Of a stretch of 39,587 nucleotides of DNA, positions 17,544-26,554 are shown piece after piece. Origin of the DNA: an uncultured Clostridia bacterium. GTDB lineage: Bacteria > Bacillota > Clostridia > Oscillospirales > Butyricicoccaceae. Location: assembly GCA_947856675.1 (NCBI GenBank), contig CANUCM010000058.1, positions 1 to 39,587 of the forward strand. Direction: 5' to 3'. The position numbers and the translations under genes were made by a program. The stretch's first letter is position 1, and the number at the start of each line of letters is the position of its first letter. A model generated the notes under the pieces. The model was not told the DNA's origin and searched no databases. It worked only from the letters and a program-made list of their open reading frames with translations.

Positions 17544-18770
17544 TTATCGGAGCGTGATGCGGTGGAAGGTTTTTTTGCCTTTGCGGATAATAAAATCGCC
17601 GCTGCGGATATCATCGGGGGTAAAAGCCTGCATGGGTGAGGCGATTTTGTTTTCTCCCACAAACACGCCGCCCTGATCCACAAGGCGCCGGCCATCTCCC
17701 TTGGAAGAAATCAGGCCTGCTTTCAGCATGAGGTCGAGAATGGTGAGGCTGCCGGAAGCAAAGTCGCTTTCGTACAGCTCAGTGGTGGGAACGTTGCTCA
17801 AATCAGAAGATCCGCCGAACAGAGCCTGGCTGGCCTGGCGTGCCTTTTCTGCTTCTTCCCCGCCGTGCACCAGCGTGGTCAGCTCAAGAGCCAAAATCTC
17901 TTTGGCCCGGTTGAGCTGACTTCCCTGCCACTGCTCCATGGCGGCAATTTCATCCAGCGGCACATCGGTCAGCATGCGCAGGCAGCGGATGACATCGGCA
18001 TCATCCACATTGCGCCAGTACTGGTAAAAATCGTACGGGCTGGTTTTTTCGGGATCAAGCCACACGGCACCCGCCTGGGTTTTGCCCATTTTTTTGCCTT
18101 CGGAAGTAAGCAGCAGCGTAATGGTCAGGCCGTAGGCATTTTTCCCCAGCTTTCTGCGGATGAGCTCGGTGCCGCCGAGGATGTTGGACCATTGATCATC
18201 GCCGCCGCACTGCAGGTTGCAGCCCACCGTCTGAAACATGTGGTAAAAGTCATAGCTCTGCATGATCATATAGTTAAACTCAAGGAAAGACAGCCCTTTT
18301 TCCATGCGCTGCTTATAACATTCGGCTCGCAGCATGTTGTTGACGGAAAAGCAGGCGCCTACCTCGCGGAGAAGCTCCACGTAATTGAGCTTTAAAAGCC
18401 AGTCAGCATTGTTCAGCATCAGGGCCCTGCCCTCAGAAAAGTCAATAAACTTGCTCATCTGGACCTTAAAGCGTTCACAGTTGTGGCGGATGGTTTCCAC
18501 GCTCATCACCTGCCGCATATCCGTACGGCCGGAAGGGTCGCCGACCATGCCGGTTCCCCCGCCAATCAGAGCGATGGGGCGGTTGCCGGCGCGCTGCATG
18601 CGCCGCATGAGGTTCAGCGCCATAAAATGCCCGACATGCAGGGAGTCGGCGGTAGGGTCGAATCCAATATAGAACGTGGCCTTGCCATTGTTGATGAGTT
18701 CTTTGATTTCCTCTTCATCCGTTACCTGCGCGATAAGCCCGCGGGCCTGCAGTTCTTCGTACAGCGTCAT
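17544..18770 (-). CDS. tyrS: Tyrosyl-tRNA synthetase
   Basis: FYIGFDPTADSLHVGHFMALNLMRRMQ...DFYHMFQTVGCNLQCGGDDQWSNI...KMGKTQAGAVWLD; C-terminal S4-like domain. Confidence 0.97.
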   Translation of the reverse strand: MTLYEELQARGLIAQVTDEEEIKELINNGKATFYIGFDPTADSLHVGHFMALNLMRRMQRAGNRPIALIGGGTGMVGDPSGRTDMRQVMSVETIRHNCERFKVQMSKFIDFSEGRALMLNNADWLLKLNYVELLREVGACFSVNNMLRAECYKQRMEKGLSFLEFNYMIMQSYDFYHMFQTVGCNLQCGGDDQWSNILGGTELIRRKLGKNAYGLTITLLLTSEGKKMGKTQAGAVWLDPEKTSPYDFYQYWRNVDDADVIRCLRMLTDVPLDEIAAMEQWQGSQLNRAKEILALELTTLVHGGEEAEKARQASQALFGGSSDLSNVPTTELYESDFASGSLTILDLMLKAGLISSKGDGRRLVDQGGVFVGENKIASPMQAFTPDDIRSGDFIIRKGKKTFHRITLR

Positions 18771-18795
18771 ACTATAACGTCCCTTCTTTTAAAAT

Positions 18796-19068
18796 AAACA
18801 AAGCCCCCTGCGTACAGGACGCAGAGGGCGAAAAATCGCGGTACCACCTCAGTTTGCACGCCAAATCACTTTGGCTGCCTCATGAAGCACAATCATGCTT
18901 CTGCGCTGTAACGGGCGCGCCCGTGGTCTCCTACCACCGAAGATCGGCTTCAAAAACCCTGCTCACAAAGGTATTTCACGGGGCGGCTTTACCCGCTTTC
19001 ACCGGCCGCGGGCTCTCTGAAAAACCGTATTCCGCTACTTCTTTTGTTCATCGCGTTTTTCGTATAAC
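18796..19068 (-). promoter_or_regulatory. T-box leader (Tyr) upstream of tyrS
   Basis: - strand contains AGGTGGTACCGCG (18837-18849), terminator GCCCTCTGCGT...ACGCAGGGGGC-TTTGTTT (18803-18829), and UAC specifier in GTGAAATACCTTTGTGAGC (codon at 18971-18973). Confidence 0.93.
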
Positions 19069-19086
19069 AAGGGGTATTATATCGGA

Positions 19087-20802
19087 TCAGCAGGGGTTTG
19101 TCAACAGGCTGTTTTTTCGTTCCTGGGCCAGACGCAGCATTTCCCCGGCGTTGACAAGCGCCGCATCCGTAATGCTGGAGCCGGCTGTCAGGCGTGTCAG
19201 TTCGCGGATTCTCCCCTCCTTGTCCAGGGGCTCTACACTGGTATAGGTCTTTCCGCCGCGGGATTCTTTACTGATGGCAAACTGGTGGTCGGCCAGCGCG
19301 GCAATTTGCGGGAGATGCGTGACGCATAACACCTGTCGGGATGCTGAAATACAAAACAGCTTTTCTCCGACTTTGCTCGCCGCGCGCCCGCTGACGCCGG
19401 CATCCACTTCGTCAAACACTGCGGTGACTCCGGCGTCTCCCTGCGAGAGGACGTTGCGCAAAGCGAGCATCATGCGGGAAAGCTCACCGCCGGATGCGAC
19501 TTTGCTGAGCGGCTTCAGCGCTTCCCCGCTGTTGGCGGAAAGCAAAAACCGAACGGTGTCGCAGCCGCGGCGGGAAAAGCGGGTCTGGCCGTGATTCAAC
19601 GAACAGTCGATTTCCACCCCAAAGCGAGCGGAGGGCATGTCCATTTGTGCCAGCTGGGATTCCATCTGGGCGCACAGTGCATTGGCGGCCTCGCTGCGGG
19701 CTGCGTTCAGCTGAAGTGCAAGCTCATACACAACATTGCGTTTTTCGGCGTAGGCCGACTTGAGCTCATCCAGGCTTTCGTCCGCCTGCTGCAGGCTGTC
19801 AAGCTCCTGGTTCAGAGAAGGCAGCAGTTCAGACAGCTGATCCGGCGCAAGGCCGTATTTTCGTTCAAGCCGGGAGAAAAGCTCCAGGCGCTGCTCAATA
19901 CCTTCCAGCTCTCCGGGCGTAAACGCCATGGAAGACAGCAAGGTTGACAGCTCAGAAGACAAATCACATGCCAGGACAGAAAGCTCCGCTGCTCGCTCTG
20001 CAGCGGCAGAAAGCGCGGGCGAATATTTTTCGGCAGAGCGCAGGAGCTTTTCCGCTTCGGCCAGCTTATCGGAAACCCCGGGCTCGTCTTCCGAACCTTC
20101 AAAAATAAATCCGGCGCCGCTCAGCGCCTGCACCAGCTTTTCCGCGTGCACCAGCTCAGTTCTGCGGGACAAAAGATCGTCCTGTTCCCCGCGGCGTATC
20201 TGAGCGGCAGACAGCTCTAAAATCTGCTCCTCCAATTCCGCAGCACGGCGCTGTTTTTCGGCGGCGCTCAAAGACAAAGAACGGATGCGGCGGTTTAAAT
20301 GCAGCAGCTCGTCATAGCGGGCCTGGTAGGATTCCAAAAGCTCCTGAAAGCCGGCAAAGGCATCGAGATATTCAATGTGGAATTGCTCGTCCAAAAGATG
20401 CTGTCCGTCGTGCTGGCCATGGATGTTTACGAGAAAAGAGCCCAGTTCGCGCAGCATTGACAGCGTGGCCGGCTGGCCGTTGACACGGCACAGGTTTTTG
20501 CCGTCCGAAGTCATTTCGCGCTTGATGACAAGGCAGCCATCCTCGGCGGGAACTCCCAGCTCGGCGGCCTTGTGCAAAGCGGCTTCAGGCAGCTCGGAGA
20601 AAAAGGCGCAGACAGAGGCACGGGTCTGCCCTGTTCGAATCAAATCCCGGCTCATGCGGGAACCAAGGACGGCGTTCAGCGCGTCGATGATGATGGATTT
20701 ACCGGCTCCGGTTTCGCCGGAAAGCACAGAAAAACCCGCCGAAAACTCAATGTCGGCGTGCTCAATGACGGCAATATTCTCAATTTGCAGTCGTGAAAGC
20801 AT
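19087..20802 (-). CDS. recN: DNA repair protein RecN
   Basis: MLSRLQIENIAVIEHADIEFSAGFSVLSGETGAGKSIIIDALNAVLG...VASGGELSRMMLALRNVL...VFDEVDAGVSGRAA...CVTHLPQIAALADHQF. Confidence 0.97.
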   Translation of the reverse strand: MLSRLQIENIAVIEHADIEFSAGFSVLSGETGAGKSIIIDALNAVLGSRMSRDLIRTGQTRASVCAFFSELPEAALHKAAELGVPAEDGCLVIKREMTSDGKNLCRVNGQPATLSMLRELGSFLVNIHGQHDGQHLLDEQFHIEYLDAFAGFQELLESYQARYDELLHLNRRIRSLSLSAAEKQRRAAELEEQILELSAAQIRRGEQDDLLSRRTELVHAEKLVQALSGAGFIFEGSEDEPGVSDKLAEAEKLLRSAEKYSPALSAAAERAAELSVLACDLSSELSTLLSSMAFTPGELEGIEQRLELFSRLERKYGLAPDQLSELLPSLNQELDSLQQADESLDELKSAYAEKRNVVYELALQLNAARSEAANALCAQMESQLAQMDMPSARFGVEIDCSLNHGQTRFSRRGCDTVRFLLSANSGEALKPLSKVASGGELSRMMLALRNVLSQGDAGVTAVFDEVDAGVSGRAASKVGEKLFCISASRQVLCVTHLPQIAALADHQFAISKESRGGKTYTSVEPLDKEGRIRELTRLTAGSSITDAALVNAGEMLRLAQERKNSLLTNPC

Positions 20803-20820
20803 GATGCGGGCCCCCGCTTG

Positions 20821-21273
20821 TTATTGAAGCATATCCTCTGCGAGTTTGCAAAATTTCATGGCATGATCGTTGTCGCGCAAAATGATGAGGATTGTGTCAT
20901 CGCCGGCCAGGGTGCCGATAATTTCTTCAATCTTCATGGTGTCGATGGCGTAAGCGGCGGCGTTGGCCATACCGGTCAGGGTGCGGACAATGACCAGGTT
21001 TTGAGCGCGATCGATTTTGATAACACATTCCCGGAAAATATTTTTTAGCCGCGGCATAAAACCGGAGTCGGTGTTCATTTCCGGAGTGGAGTACTTATAG
21101 CCTCCGGTGACCGACGCGACTTTAACCAGCCGCAGCTCTTTGATATCGCGGGAAATGGTGGCCTGCGTCGTGGGGTATCCCACAGCCTTCAGGCGATCGG
21201 ACAGTTCCTTTTGTGTTTTTACCTCGTTGTTCGTAATAATGTCTACAATGGCGGCTTGTCGCTGAAATTTCAT
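20821..21273 (-). CDS. argR: Arginine repressor
   Basis: ITNNEVKTQKELSDRLKAVGYPTTQATISRDIKELRLVKV...GTLAGDDTILIILRDNDHA. Confidence 0.96.
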   Translation of the reverse strand: MKFQRQAAIVDIITNNEVKTQKELSDRLKAVGYPTTQATISRDIKELRLVKVASVTGGYKYSTPEMNTDSGFMPRLKNIFRECVIKIDRAQNLVIVRTLTGMANAAAYAIDTMKIEEIIGTLAGDDTILIILRDNDHAMKFCKLAEDMLQ

Positions 21274-22151
21274 ACGTCTACCCTTTCGTTGGACAGTTTT
21301 TTACGAATGATTTCGTAAAACCCAAGTTCTTTAATTCGGATGAGGGACAATTCTGCCGCTGAGCGGCGGATGACAATGGAATGGCCAGGCTCTACTTCAA
21401 AGGACTGGTAGCCGTCGACAGACAAATGGACGGAGTTTTCCTGCAGAGGGGGTGTAATGCGGATCTCCTTGTCAGCACCCAAAATAACAGACTTGATGTT
21501 GAGCGAGTGCGGACATATGGGAGTAATGGCCATGCAGGCAGAGGAAGGCTCTATAATGGGCCCGCCGGCAGAAAGAGAATACGCCGTGGAGCCCGTTGGC
21601 GTGCAGACAATGACTCCGTCTGCGCTTAAAAACAGAGTTTTTTTGCCGTTTACAAAAACATTCAGCTTGATCACGCGGGAAACAATCCCTTTGGACACGA
21701 CAGCGTCGTTCAGGCCTTCCGCTTCAAACAGGGTTTCCCCTTCTGCGTTGACAACGCGCACGTTGATCATCATTCGGGAGTCAAGCCAGAATGCGCCGCT
21801 GCGTACTTTTTCAATTTCCCACAGCTCCTGCATTTCAAGCTCGCTCATAAATCCCATGGTACCGACATTGATGCCAAGAATGGGCTTCTGATGTAAAGCG
21901 GCCGCCTGAGCCAGCCGTAAAATCGTGCCGTCGCCGCCAACCACAACGGCAAAATCGCACGTTCTAAGCGCTTCGCCTTCGTCGCAGAAAACCGCCTTTT
22001 CGCCGAGCAAAGCGCCAAGGCGGGGCTCGAGGTCTTTGCTCAAAAAGACTTTAAAGCCAAAACTGCGAATAGCCGATACGATTGTAGGCGTAACATGAAG
22101 TGTCTTTTCCCGGGTGGGGTTTGGACGAATCAACACTTTTTCCATTACCAA
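21270..22151 (-). CDS. nadK: NAD kinase
   Basis: VVVGGDGTILRLAQ, GINVGTMGFMSE, DGVIVCTPTGSTAYSLSAGGPI; likely TTG start. Confidence 0.95.
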   Translation of the reverse strand: MVMEKVLIRPNPTREKTLHVTPTIVSAIRSFGFKVFLSKDLEPRLGALLGEKAVFCDEGEALRTCDFAVVVGGDGTILRLAQAAALHQKPILGINVGTMGFMSELEMQELWEIEKVRSGAFWLDSRMMINVRVVNAEGETLFEAEGLNDAVVSKGIVSRVIKLNVFVNGKKTLFLSADGVIVCTPTGSTAYSLSAGGPIIEPSSACMAITPICPHSLNIKSVILGADKEIRITPPLQENSVHLSVDGYQSFEVEPGHSIVIRRSAAELSLIRIKELGFYEIIRKKLSNERVDV

Positions 22152-22952
22152 CTATAACCACCTCGCGTTTTCATGCGCCGCCCGTACCACACTGCAAACG
22201 TCCGGCATGCAGTCCTGATTGCGCATACGGAGCTGAGCGAGAAATTCAATGTTGCCCTCCGGGCCTTTAATGGGAGAATAGGTCAGTCCGCAAACAGAAA
22301 AGCCGATATTCCTTGCGGCGCTGAGCACCGTTTCAATGACTTCGATATGGGTTTCCGGTTCACGGACAACGCCTTTTTTGCCTACTTTTTCCCGGCCGGC
22401 CTCGAATTGCGGTTTAATTAAGGTCAGCATTTGTCCGTCCGGTTTCAGAAAACGGTATGCCACGGGCAAGACAAGCCGAAGGGAAATAAAGGAAACGTCG
22501 CAAACGGCAAGATCCAGCTGTTCGGGGATCTGTTCCTCTGTCACATAACGGATGTTTGTCCGTTCCAGGCAAATGACGCGCGGATCACTTCGCACGCTCC
22601 AGGCAAGCTGCCCATACCCGACGTCTACGGCATAAACTTTTGCTATGCCGCGCTGCAGAAGGCAGTCACTGAATCCGCCGGTGGACGCGCCTATGTCCAT
22701 GGCTGTCAGCCCGCAGGGGTCAACGCCGAAGGTGTCGAGCGCCTTTTCCAGCTTCAGGCCGCCCCGGCTGACATATTTCAGGCCGCCACGCACCTCAATC
22801 AAATCGTCGGGGGCGCACAACAGGCCGGCTTTGTCAGCTTTTTGATGGTTGACATAGACCACCCCGCTCATAATCACGGCTTTGGCCCGTTCGCGGCTGC
22901 TTTGCAGTCCGCGCTCTACCAACACTACATCCAGTCGCTTTTTATCACTCAA
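22152..22952 (-). CDS. tlyA: TlyA family rRNA 2'-O-methyltransferase/hemolysin-like
   Basis: S4 domain KKRLDVVLVERGLQSSRERAKAVIMSGVVYVN; GGLKLEKALDTFGVDPCGLTAMDIGASTGGFSDCLLQRG. Likely TTG start overlapping the dxs stop. Confidence 0.93.
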   Translation of the reverse strand: MSDKKRLDVVLVERGLQSSRERAKAVIMSGVVYVNHQKADKAGLLCAPDDLIEVRGGLKYVSRGGLKLEKALDTFGVDPCGLTAMDIGASTGGFSDCLLQRGIAKVYAVDVGYGQLAWSVRSDPRVICLERTNIRYVTEEQIPEQLDLAVCDVSFISLRLVLPVAYRFLKPDGQMLTLIKPQFEAGREKVGKKGVVREPETHIEVIETVLSAARNIGFSVCGLTYSPIKGPEGNIEFLAQLRMRNQDCMPDVCSVVRAAHENARWL

Positions 22953-24810
22953 CGCCAATACCCTCCTGTGCGGCAGCTGCAATGGCGTTGCCGTCAATCC
23001 CGCAGCGTTGGTACAGCTCGCTGACCTTGCCTTCGCGCACAAACTCGGCCTTTAAATTGATGAGCCGGCAAAATCCCGGGCAAGCCTGGGCTGCGCCCAG
23101 CCGCGCGGCAATTTTCTCCCCCATTCCGCCGGCCTGGATACAGTCTTCTGCAACAATCAGCCGGCCGGTTTTTTGTACGGAGTGAAGAAGGACAGAAAAA
23201 TCATAATCTGTCAAGCTGTTTAGCTTTACGACCTCCGCCGATATTTCCTTACAGGCCAGCTTATCTGCGGCGCTCAATGCTTCGTTGATCATAATGCCAT
23301 AGGAAACAATGGTAATATCTGTTCCAGGTCGGAGAACGGAAATGCTGCGATCAAAGGTGTCTTCGCGCATTTCGCGTTCGCTGCCGCGGGGATAACGAAT
23401 GGCAACCGGAGAATCAAAATCATACAAAGCCTGCCGCAAAGCGCTTTGCAGCTCGGCATGGTTGGAAGGGGCCAGGACGGATATGTTGGGGATACCGGTC
23501 AGAAAGGAAACGTCAAAGACGCCTTGGTGGGTCTGGCCGTCTTCTCCCACAAGGCCTGCGCGATCCACGGCCAGAACCAGATGCGGCTTTTGAAGGGCGA
23601 CGTCGTGGATCAGCTGGTCATAGGCGCGCTGCAAAAATGTAGAATATATGGCGCACACAGGGAGCATGCCTCCGGCGGCAAGGCCGGAAGACATGGTAAC
23701 GGCGTGTTCTTCCGCAATGCCGACATCAAAAAAACGCTCTGGAAACTTTGCTGCGAAACCGGAAAGTCCGGTCCCGGCTTCCATGGCAGCGGTTACGGCG
23801 CAAATTTTTGGATCGTCCAGGGCAAAGGCTGAAAGCGAGGCGCCAAAGACGTCAGAAAACCCGATGCTGCTTTGTTTGCGGGGCTGTCCGGAAACCACAT
23901 CAAAAGCAGAAACGCCGTGAAAACGGTCCGGGCGGGCTTCAGAGCGAAAATATCCTTTGCCCTTGACGGTTTTCAGATGCACCACGACGGGGCGGCGCAG
24001 GTTTTTGGCCTCGTGCAGAAGGTCGCAGACAGCGGATATGTTGTTGCCGTCGGCAGGCCCAAGGTACCGAAAGCCCATGATCTCAAAGATGCTCTCTTTC
24101 AGAAGGGCGACTTTGATGCGGTTTTTCATGGCAGAAATCCAGCGAATCACTTTTTCACCGTTGGAAAAACGGCACAAAAAATGTTTGGCTTTCCACTTTA
24201 ATTTAAAATATCCCGGCTTGCTGCGCATGGTGGACAAACGCTTGGCCAGGGCGCCGACATTTTTGCCAATGGACATTTCGTTGTCGTTAAAGACGATGAT
24301 AAGCGGTTCGCGGGACTGTCCGGCGTCGTTCAGCGCTTCATATGCCATTCCGCCGGTCAGGGCTCCGTCACCGATAACACATACGGTGGCGCAGTCTTCT
24401 CTGTTCAGCCTGCTGGCACGTGCCATGCCCAGTGCTGCGGAGATGGAATTGGAAGCGTGCCCGGAGATAAAGCAGTCGTGCTCACTTTCTTCCGGGCGGA
24501 GAAAGCCGCTCAGGCCGTCAAGCTGCCGCAGGGAAAAAAAGTCCTTTTTGCGGCCGGTCAGGATTTTGTGTGTGTAGCACTGATGGCCCACATCAAAGAG
24601 AATGTGGTCATGGGGTGAAGAAAAAACACGGTGCAGGCCCACGCTGATTTCCACTGCACCCAAATTGGCCGACAAATGGCCGCCTGTTTTTGAAACGCTC
24701 TCTATTAAAAACTCCCGTATTTCCGAGCAAAGCTCGGGGAGAAGCGCCTGGCTGAGACGCTTGAGATCTTCCGGGCTGTTGATTTGATCCAATATGGGAG
24801 TGTTTGCCAT
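22945..24810 (-). CDS. dxs: 1-deoxy-D-xylulose-5-phosphate synthase
   Basis: LSANLGAVEISVGLHRVFSSPHDHILFDVGHQCYTHKILTGR, GDGALTGGMAYEALN, transketolase C-terminal domain. Confidence 0.97.
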   Translation of the reverse strand: MANTPILDQINSPEDLKRLSQALLPELCSEIREFLIESVSKTGGHLSANLGAVEISVGLHRVFSSPHDHILFDVGHQCYTHKILTGRKKDFFSLRQLDGLSGFLRPEESEHDCFISGHASNSISAALGMARASRLNREDCATVCVIGDGALTGGMAYEALNDAGQSREPLIIVFNDNEMSIGKNVGALAKRLSTMRSKPGYFKLKWKAKHFLCRFSNGEKVIRWISAMKNRIKVALLKESIFEIMGFRYLGPADGNNISAVCDLLHEAKNLRRPVVVHLKTVKGKGYFRSEARPDRFHGVSAFDVVSGQPRKQSSIGFSDVFGASLSAFALDDPKICAVTAAMEAGTGLSGFAAKFPERFFDVGIAEEHAVTMSSGLAAGGMLPVCAIYSTFLQRAYDQLIHDVALQKPHLVLAVDRAGLVGEDGQTHQGVFDVSFLTGIPNISVLAPSNHAELQSALRQALYDFDSPVAIRYPRGSEREMREDTFDRSISVLRPGTDITIVSYGIMINEALSAADKLACKEISAEVVKLNSLTDYDFSVLLHSVQKTGRLIVAEDCIQAGGMGEKIAARLGAAQACPGFCRLINLKAEFVREGKVSELYQRCGIDGNAIAAAAQEGIGVE

Positions 24811-24814
24811 AGAA

Positions 24815-25414
24815 TCAACCTCCCCTGCCGATGATTTTTTTGAAAAAGTAAATGACGCGGCCGGCGGCGAACACGACAGAATCGCTGCGGCGGACAGCGA
24901 CGGCCTTGCCGGCGGCTTTTCCGCCGATGGTGGCCGCTGCGATAATTCCGGTGACGGTCAGCGGAGCAAAAACCGGGTGCAGGTTGGTGGAGGACACAAT
25001 TTCCCCGGTAATAAGGGCTCCGGTTGTACCGCTCATGATGCCGCAGATATCGCCGATGACATCGTTGCAAAAGCTGGATACTTTTTCGGCGTTTTTGATA
25101 AGCCAGATGCTTTCGCGGGCGCCGCGGACTTTCCGTGATGCCATGGAATTGAAGGTTTTCAGTTCGGCAGAAGTCGTGGCGACGCCAATGATATCGAACA
25201 AAACGCCGAGCATGACAAAAAAACACAGCACGCTCAGCGTAATATAAATATTGGCGTCATTCAAAGCGGCGGAAGATCCGTAAGAAAATACAACGGACAG
25301 CAAAAAACTGGCAAGCACCATGGTTAAAACAAAACGACCATGATGTCTGCGGCGGGGTTTCCCCGGATGTTTTCGGCTGTGGCCGGATTTATTTTGCGGT
25401 TCGGTGCTACAGAT
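24815..25414 (-). CDS. oapA: OLE-associated membrane protein OapA (CNNM/DUF21-like); probable AUC start
   Basis: Short multi-TM protein directly 3' of the structured RNA and upstream of dxs. ORF from ATG 25321 lacks an SD; the frame stays open upstream to ATC at 25414, preceded by GGAGGAGATCCT. Confidence 0.8.
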   Translation of the reverse strand: MCSTEPQNKSGHSRKHPGKPRRRHHGRFVLTMVLASFLLSVVFSYGSSAALNDANIYITLSVLCFFVMLGVLFDIIGVATTSAELKTFNSMASRKVRGARESIWLIKNAEKVSSFCNDVIGDICGIMSGTTGALITGEIVSSTNLHPVFAPLTVTGIIAAATIGGKAAGKAVAVRRSDSVVFAAGRVIYFFKKIIGRGG

Positions 25415-25436
25415 AGGATCTCCTCCCAGTTGTCAT

Positions 25437-26045
25437 AAAAAAATGTGGCAGCAGGCAAAGTAAATCTTGCGGCTTAGGTTCGGTTGGATTTCCCCCACGT
25501 CTGCCGCTCGTCGCCGATACGGCGGTTTCCCATTAAAGCCGAGGCCGTGCCGTCGCCGGACACGGTACCGAATTGCCACTTAGTCCGCACTGCAATCCCT
25601 TGCCTGCCAACAAGTACAGCCTAGATGTTTTCCATAACAGGTCAGCCGTTTCTTAGTCTCTTTTGCAAACACGGTTTCAAAAAGCAATAGTGCCTTTAAA
25701 GCGGCCGCGATAAAGGCAGGTAGGTCTTTTATTCGCCGTGTTCACTCAAGGCAGGCTACATCTGCACGCAGCAGGGGTCTTCCCCACCACTTTGCAGGTT
25801 TAACCCTGCCCCGTAAAAACTCCGATCAACCGAAACGGTGTTTAGGGTTTCCACAGCAGCAGGTCTCCACAGAAACAGGGTCACATCCGCATGCCATTGC
25901 GGGGCGCCCTGAAACCTTAACCCCCAGCATCCACCCCAATCTGGGCGAGAGAAGCAAACACCAGGGACTTCATCGATATGCCCTTCGACGGATTTTTAGG
26001 CCCGTCCTGGGAAACGGAGACTCTGACTAGGATACTGCGCCACAT
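25437..26045 (-). ncRNA. OLE (ornate large extremophilic) RNA
   Basis: ~600-nt non-coding interval with its own promoter, many nested helices (GNRA-capped hairpin at 25545-25565; nested helix 25668-25674/25736-25742 enclosing hairpin 25691-25718; 3'-domain closing helix ~25447-25460/25598-25608). Located between ispA/PAP2 and oapA-dxs, the described OLE synteny. Confidence 0.85.
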
Positions 26046-26050
26046 TGTTT

Positions 26051-26078
26051 ATTATAGCATAAGCTGTATAAATATCAA
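26051..26078 (-). promoter_or_regulatory. Sigma-A-like promoter of the OLE RNA
   Basis: - strand TTGATA (26078-26073), 16-nt spacer, TATAAT (26056-26051). Confidence 0.75.
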
Positions 26079-26104
26079 GCGGAGTATAATATTTGATAAA
26101 AAAT

Positions 26105-26539
26105 TCATAAAAGCAAACCCAGCACCAGCCCTACAAGGGCGCCGGCCAGGACTTCAAACGGAGTGTGACCCACAAGCTCTTTAAGGTCTTTTTGAAAAAT
26201 ATCCGGAGGGGTTTCGCGCCAGTGATCCATAATATAGTTTAAAATCACGGCCTGGCGTCCTGTTTCAAGGCGTACGCCGGAGGCATCATACATTACGATG
26301 ACGGCAAGCACAGCCATAATGGCAAACTGCGGAGACGTAGTGCCGCACACTTTGCCCACTGCAACGAGGGCGCCGATCACCGTGGAAGTGTGAGAAGAAG
26401 GAAGCCCGCCCGAAGAAAAAAACATACGCAGGCGTATGCGGTGTGTTTTGCAATAATGCGTCAGGATTTTAAGAGCCTGGGCCGAAAACCAGCACACCAG
26501 TGCGACGTCAATAATATAATTTCCCGTGAGAAAGCTGTT
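26105..26539 (-). CDS. Divergent PAP2 family protein (DUF212)
   Basis: MNSFLTGNYIIDVALVCWFSAQALKILTHYC...FFSSGGLPSSHTSTVIGAL...YDASGVRLETGRQA...LKELVGHTPFEVLAGALVG. Confidence 0.92.
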   Translation of the reverse strand, partial: NSFLTGNYIIDVALVCWFSAQALKILTHYCKTHRIRLRMFFSSGGLPSSHTSTVIGALVAVGKVCGTTSPQFAIMAVLAVIVMYDASGVRLETGRQAVILNYIMDHWRETPPDIFQKDLKELVGHTPFEVLAGALVGLVLGLLL

Positions 26540-26554
26540 CATGCGCACCGCCTT

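Noticed and set aside
25437-26045. Alternative identities for the structured RNA (tmRNA, RNase P RNA, group II intron)
   Set aside because: No tRNA-like acceptor or tag-peptide ORF, no recognised RNase P core motifs, no reverse transcriptase or domain V-like end; synteny and the oapA neighbour favour OLE.
25978-26184. 68-aa + strand ORF inside the OLE region
   Set aside because: Crosses the OLE promoter and PAP2 gene end antisense, no SD, no similarity recognised; the structured RNA explains the region better.
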